Below are positions 4,874 through 8,732 of a DNA stretch of 8,732 nucleotides, one piece after another. Made by a program: the position numbers and the translations under genes. Within the stretch, counting starts at the first letter, position 1, and each line of letters begins with the position of its first letter. The stretch comes from Bacteroidia bacterium (GTDB lineage Bacteria > Bacteroidota > Bacteroidia > Bacteroidales > UBA12481): contig JAPLDV010000897.1 of the NCBI GenBank assembly GCA_026391235.1, positions 1-8,732 on the forward strand. Reading direction: 5' to 3'. Below the pieces are notes generated by a model that was not told the origin of the DNA, did not search any database, and was given only the letters and a program-made list of their open reading frames with translations.

Positions 4874-6011
4874 TCAAGGGGTTGAAACTATTTATGAAGC
4901 CACCTTTATTTATGATGATACCCTCGTTGCAGTGGATATCCTGACCAAAATCGAAGGGAACTGGCAGCTGTTTGAATGCAAGGGGAGTACAGCTGTGAAA
5001 CCTCATTATATCCGGGACCTGGCAGTCCAGCTTTATGTCGTTACCGGCGCCGGAATCCCATTGGCCGATGCTTTTGTGATGCATCTGAATAATACCTATG
5101 TACGTCGGGGGAGCCTTGATATTCACGAACTTTTCACTTGCGAAAGTGTGTTCGGTCAGGCGATGGGTGTGCAGGATGACATCCCGCAAAGATTGATGGA
5201 GTTCCGGGAGATGCTGCAAGGGGAGGAGCCCCGGATTGAGATCGGCAAGCACTGCAATTCGCCCTATCCCTGCGATTATATGGAATACTGTCAGGGCCTT
5301 CTCCCGATCAGCGATATTGAACCAGTATCAGAAACTGACAATAGTCCAATGATTCGCCACGATTCCGTTCGCCAACAGTTGGCGCAATATGGCTATCCGC
5401 TCTATTTTCTGGATTTTGAAACCATTCAACCGGCGGTTCCGCTGTTTGATGAATCACGGCCGTGCCAGCAGATTCCCTTTCAATATTCGCTTCATTACCT
5501 CCAGGAAAAGGGCGGCGAGCTGATCCATTCCGATTTTCTGGCCTGGCCCGAGGGCGACCCTCGTCCCGATCTGATCCGTAACCTGATTGAAGCCACTCGT
5601 GGTACAGGCAAAATACTGACCTACAACGTTACTTTTGATAGGTGGATGCTTCGTGAAATGGCCCGCGACTTTCCGGAATATAGCGTGGAATTACAGGAGA
5701 TCATCAGCAGACTTGAAGATCTCATGCCGGTATTCAGGCGCAGGGATTATTATTTCCCCTCGATGGGCCGGGGTTATTCCATCAAAACTGTATTGCCCCT
5801 GATGGTCCCGGAACTCAGCTACAACGAGCTGGAAATCAATAATGGCGGCGATGCCAGCTCCTTTTTTCTCCAGTTATACGAGTCCAACGATACCGAGCTT
5901 ATCGAACAAACCCGCCAGAATCTACTGAAATACTGCCATCTGGATACGCTGGCGATGGTGAGAATATTGGGGGAGCTAGAGGAGAGATTAGGCTTAAATG
6001 ATTATATTTGA
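4755..6011 (+). CDS. DUF2779 nuclease: Cas4-like PD-(D/E)XK plus DnaQ-like exonuclease, N-terminally truncated
   Basis: The 418-aa product has two nuclease-type domains. The N-terminal half is Cas4/RecB-like: D61 in AVDIL, E74-x-K76 in LFECKGS, and an Fe-S-type cysteine group C167, C173, C179. The C-terminal half is a DEDD exonuclease-like domain with D220-F-E222, then Y290-N-V-T-F-D295, and C394-H-L-D397. This is the DUF2779 (PF11074) architecture, of unknown biological role. Two parts of the family pattern are missing as I remember it: about 45-50 N-terminal residues (the SKSxF..GxxCxKxLY block with the first Fe-S cysteine) and about 40-50 residues between C179 and the exonuclease domain. 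In this frame a stop lies at 4737-4739 and the only ATG is at 4755, with AGGAA at 4741-4745. The catalytic residues remain, but the cluster lacks its first ligand. It may be a reduced variant or an early pseudogene. G+C is high here (36 of 60 at 5521-5580). Confidence 0.8.
   Translation: MNRGTNIGVLARDYFPGGVMAVEGEYPSRESAIRTQELIDQGVETIYEATFIYDDTLVAVDILTKIEGNWQLFECKGSTAVKPHYIRDLAVQLYVVTGAGIPLADAFVMHLNNTYVRRGSLDIHELFTCESVFGQAMGVQDDIPQRLMEFREMLQGEEPRIEIGKHCNSPYPCDYMEYCQGLLPISDIEPVSETDNSPMIRHDSVRQQLAQYGYPLYFLDFETIQPAVPLFDESRPCQQIPFQYSLHYLQEKGGELIHSDFLAWPEGDPRPDLIRNLIEATRGTGKILTYNVTFDRWMLREMARDFPEYSVELQEIISRLEDLMPVFRRRDYYFPSMGRGYSIKTVLPLMVPELSYNELEINNGGDASSFFLQLYESNDTELIEQTRQNLLKYCHLDTLAMVRILGELEERLGLNDYI
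6003..6010 (+). promoter_or_regulatory. Possible -7 promoter box
   Basis: TATATTTG exactly fits the Bacteroidota -7 consensus TAnnTTTG and lies 38 bp before the preferred start at 6049, in the A/T-rich gap after the DUF2779 gene. No convincing TTTG -33 element is placed at the usual distance, so this is weak evidence for a separate promoter of the restriction gene. Confidence 0.3.
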
Positions 6012-6048
6012 ACAAACCATCAACAGATATAAATTAATATATATTACA

Positions 6049-8205
6049 ATGTCAAAAGTATGGAAAGTTGGTTCACGCTGGCACGAATATGGTGCTGCTG
6101 GTACCTCAATAAAAGATTTCTTTCTGCTTTACAATATTGCGATTATTGGAACAGATAGTGATCATGCACGCGTTCTCAGGGATGTTGAAATTGGAGATTA
6201 TATTGCCTTGGCGGATGGTTATACCATAATTGCGGTTGGAAGGGTTTTTGAAAAACCGAGAAGGTTGAGCGAATACAATTTTAAAAATACCGATTTCCCC
6301 GACCGCTATGAAAATCATGCCTCCAACGTGGGAATTCGTGCGGATTTTCGCCCATTAAGTGATCCTGAGAAATTCGAGTATAAGAAAAGGGGAACATTTT
6401 GTGAAGCTTTTCAGATTGCCAAGAGCGTTATGGACCTATACGAAGGTATAAATAACCCATTCTATATTAAGCCTTCAACAAATCTCTCGGGATTAGGGAA
6501 AAAGCATTATGTCATTCCGATTTACCAGAGACCTTATTCCTGGGAAGAAAGGAATGTTGAGAGGTTCATTAATGATATATTCTTCAATTACTGGGGAGAA
6601 GGAACGGTTTCCCCGCCGGAATGCATGTTCATTGGAACAATGGAATTGAGCAATCCAACCAATCAAGATCGTGAAGATTTGATAGAGGTAGTTGACGGTC
6701 AGCAGCGCATTTCGACCATGATGCTTTTATTACAAGTTTTGAAGTTGAGATTCCCTGATTGCAAAAAGATAACTACGATTGATATAGCTACTAAAGTTTT
6801 TAATGGTGCCGAACAAGAATTGTTAAACTTAGTGAAAACATTGTCAATAAGTGATTTAAAGAATACTGATACAAACTGTTACATTAAGAATGCTTATTTG
6901 ATCAACCAGTATCTGGATGAAAAATTAATAAACAATCCTCCCTTTTGTTTCGATATTGATGACTTTGTGGATTTCTTACACACTAAAATAATCTTCGTTG
7001 TTATCGAGATTAATGCCGGGTTGTCAAAAACCTTACAAGTCTTTAATACCATAAACACGGCTGGGTTAGACCTGGCCCATGGAGATATTTTTAAGCTCAG
7101 GATGTTTGAATACCTTGGAAGCAAGGCAGCTGACTTTCAAGAAGTCAGTAAAATATATAACCTAATTTCCACGAAAAATAGCCAAATTGGAGTAAGTGAA
7201 TCAAATACAGGTGAAATCCTAAGTTTATACCAGATCGAAATTATTTCGAAATTTAATCTGCCCGATCCACTTTATGATTATCCTACTAGTCGGTTCTTTG
7301 ATGAACTATTCGACAGTATTTTAAAAATAAAACCGAGAGCATATTTTGCGAACTCCTCGAAGGTCATTCTGAAGGTTGATGATATCTTACGAATAATTGA
7401 AATTAGGTATCAATGGCAAAAGGGTTCATTCAATTCGGATTCTGGAATCGCACTCTCAGCATTGGACTACTGCAATTTGCATCTGATAGACTGGTCGAGA
7501 TATTCTCGTTATAAAAAGTTGATATACATATTCATTAATCGATATGGGAAATTAGATTTGCCTAAATTCATTAAGTATTTGACGGGATTTCTCTCTGTTT
7601 ACAGCATTGCATTTGACAAATCCATTTATCATGTTCACTCTAGAATGAATAAATTAATGAAGGCCATTTATCACGAATCAAATTCTGAAGCCGTTTTAAA
7701 GCTGATCAGGGAGAATATTGGTCAAGATATGCCGTACAATCTTGGGAACAGTAAAAATTGGATAGAAACTATCTTAACCAATCATGATATTGCTTATAAT
7801 GCCAAGAAGAAAAATCTGATTTGTCGCACCGCTGCAATGTTTGATGAGAATTTTGGAGAAACGGATTTGGGAAAAGTATATGAGATTAGGAAAAAGTTGT
7901 TCTGGGTTCCTATTGATGTTGAGCATATTCATTCATATCAGGATGAAGATGTAAAGATCAGGGAGGCAATCCAATCAGAATGGGGCAAAAATCTGAACTC
8001 AATAGGGAATCTCGTCATTTTGGAATATGATATTAACCGCTCTATTGGAAATAGAACTCAAAGTAAGAAGGCTGGATACATTAAAAGTCAGTATAAATCA
8101 GTTCAAGGATTGGTTGATGAAGTCGGGAATTGGACATTGGATAAATGTATTAAAAGAAAGGAGAAGGAAAGGGAGCGTTTGATTCATTATTGGTTTGAAG
8201 AATAA
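6049..8205 (+). CDS. DUF262/DUF1524 (GmrSD-like) restriction protein with EVE/PUA-like N-terminal domain
   Basis: This 718-aa protein resembles single-chain GmrSD-type, modification-dependent restriction enzymes. Residues 1 to about 100 (VWKVGSRW..., IGDYIALADG, VGRVFEKP) look like an EVE/PUA-type domain, a fold that reads modified bases. The DUF262 domain carries V155-I-P-I-Y-Q-R-P-Y-S-W165 and the DGQQR motif (216-220), which in GmrS binds and hydrolyses NTP. The C-terminal DUF1524 nuclease has the His-Me-finger elements E625-H626, N650-S-I-G-N654, N663 and a conserved lysine near 673. The expected role is cutting phage DNA with modified cytosines. An upstream in-frame ATG (5998) would add 17 residues and overlap the previous gene. 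I prefer 6049 because the MSKVWKVGSRW opening fits the domain edge. The gene is much more A/T-rich than its left neighbour (14 G/C of 60 at 7501-7560), suggesting separate acquisition. Confidence 0.85.
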   Translation: MSKVWKVGSRWHEYGAAGTSIKDFFLLYNIAIIGTDSDHARVLRDVEIGDYIALADGYTIIAVGRVFEKPRRLSEYNFKNTDFPDRYENHASNVGIRADFRPLSDPEKFEYKKRGTFCEAFQIAKSVMDLYEGINNPFYIKPSTNLSGLGKKHYVIPIYQRPYSWEERNVERFINDIFFNYWGEGTVSPPECMFIGTMELSNPTNQDREDLIEVVDGQQRISTMMLLLQVLKLRFPDCKKITTIDIATKVFNGAEQELLNLVKTLSISDLKNTDTNCYIKNAYLINQYLDEKLINNPPFCFDIDDFVDFLHTKIIFVVIEINAGLSKTLQVFNTINTAGLDLAHGDIFKLRMFEYLGSKAADFQEVSKIYNLISTKNSQIGVSESNTGEILSLYQIEIISKFNLPDPLYDYPTSRFFDELFDSILKIKPRAYFANSSKVILKVDDILRIIEIRYQWQKGSFNSDSGIALSALDYCNLHLIDWSRYSRYKKLIYIFINRYGKLDLPKFIKYLTGFLSVYSIAFDKSIYHVHSRMNKLMKAIYHESNSEAVLKLIRENIGQDMPYNLGNSKNWIETILTNHDIAYNAKKKNLICRTAAMFDENFGETDLGKVYEIRKKLFWVPIDVEHIHSYQDEDVKIREAIQSEWGKNLNSIGNLVILEYDINRSIGNRTQSKKAGYIKSQYKSVQGLVDEVGNWTLDKCIKRKEKERERLIHYWFEE

Positions 8206-8304
8206 GCTGAGGAGTAATATTGGAGATCATCGATTATCTGTATATGGAGGATTGGTGATAAAATTGATTAAGATGTATTAAAGAGTCATTTAAGATTGTC
8301 TATT

Positions 8305-8732
8305 ATGTTTGCAGCAAATTCCTATTTTGAAGTTAACCGCGAGGAGCGCCATTTTGCATTCCTGTTTGCATCAGCAATAATTTATAATCACCGCTTTAGG
8401 GCGATGGTTTTTGATAATTATAACGATTTGAATGGTACCCGATTAATTTCGGAAGCTGGGCAATTTGATATTTATATGGAGGTGACAGCACTACGTGATT
8501 ACTGGAAAGAAATTGATCGTCGCACCACAGAACCTAAAGCTGATCCTTCGATTGTTATATTGGAGAAATCTAGGATTATCTCCAAGATTTTGGAAAGTGA
8601 AAAAATAGATCCAGAAATAATTAGAAAAGAAGATTTTTTCTGGACTTGCAAAGAATCAGCCAATAGAAAGATCTGGTATCCTGGCCATTGGAATGCTAAG
8701 GCAATCGATGAAAGCAAAACTCTCAACCCAGC
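8305..8732 (+). CDS. Unknown protein, 3' end outside the window
   Basis: An open frame of at least 142 codons starts at ATG 8305, 99 nt after the restriction gene, and continues past the window end. I do not recognise the family. The visible part is soluble, with an aromatic-rich helix-like segment (FAFLFASAIIYNHRF, about residues 18-32), a QFDIYMEV stretch at 53-60 and a charged region (about 68-112). Its A/T-rich composition matches the preceding restriction gene, so the two may have arrived together and work together. No clear Shine-Dalgarno sequence or promoter precedes it. Confidence 0.6.
   Translation, partial: MFAANSYFEVNREERHFAFLFASAIIYNHRFRAMVFDNYNDLNGTRLISEAGQFDIYMEVTALRDYWKEIDRRTTEPKADPSIVILEKSRIISKILESEKIDPEIIRKEDFFWTCKESANRKIWYPGHWNAKAIDESKTLNP

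Noticed and set aside
4734..5252. Minus-strand 172-codon open frame
   Set aside because: It is the complement of the well-supported DUF2779 coding sequence and has no features of its own.
4508..6011. Programmed +1 frameshift fusing the small gene to the DUF2779 gene
   Set aside because: A run GGAAAACCC lies at 4742-4750, but the upstream protein does not resemble the missing DUF2779 N-terminus, and an own ATG with AGGAA is present at 4755.
8220..8258. Twelve-codon leader peptide starting with TTG behind a GAGGAG
   Set aside because: Too short, with a rare start codon and no attenuator-like structure or codon bias to support it.
8455..8490. PD-(D/E)XK nuclease core around QFDIYMEV in the last gene
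   Set aside because: The acidic spacing is suggestive, but no lysine follows in the expected E-x-K position.

Overview
This 8.7 kb window looks like an accessory (defence-island-like) region of a Bacteroidota chromosome. The evidence is the family resemblance of several proteins: a DnaA-type ATPase with the Bacteroidota sequence style, a small AAA+ ATPase of a type I associate with that phylum, and a DUF2779 protein. TAnnTTTG-like -7 boxes point the same way. All supported genes lie on the + strand. No RNA gene, transposase, CRISPR array or origin was recognised.

Region 1 (about 319-4750) looks like one regulated locus. It holds a 197-aa protein of unknown function (376-969), then a stand-alone DnaA AAA+ domain without its DNA-binding domain (1034-1807). 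Next come a 101-aa paralogue of the first protein (1800-2105) and a small AAA+ ATPase (2089-2874), the last three overlapping in one operon. A WYL-domain regulator (2938-3975) overlaps by 4 nt a stand-alone FtsZ GTPase domain (3972-4484), and a small unknown gene (4508 on) follows. A 17-bp partly palindromic element (GCGACA-N5-TGTCGC type) occurs three times, before the first gene, the DnaA-like gene and the WYL gene. Each copy is followed after exactly 10 bp by a TATCTTTG-like box. The likely reading is that the WYL protein controls three transcription units through these sites.

The DnaA-like and FtsZ-like proteins share a feature. Each keeps the nucleotide-binding fold of a core cell-cycle polymer but lacks the element that acts on the neighbouring subunit: the arginine finger in DnaA and the T7 loop in FtsZ. 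This suggests, as inference only, an undescribed system that poisons or senses replication initiation and cell division, held off by the WYL regulator until a trigger such as infection.

Region 2 (about 4740-8732) is a set of nuclease-type defence genes that seems joined to region 1 at an abrupt boundary. A DUF2779 protein (Cas4-like PD-(D/E)XK domain plus DnaQ-like exonuclease) starts without its conserved N-terminus, inside the out-of-frame 3' part of the preceding gene. It is followed by an AT-richer gene for a DUF262/DUF1524 (GmrSD-like) restriction protein with an EVE/PUA-like N-terminal domain, and by an unknown gene cut off by the window end.
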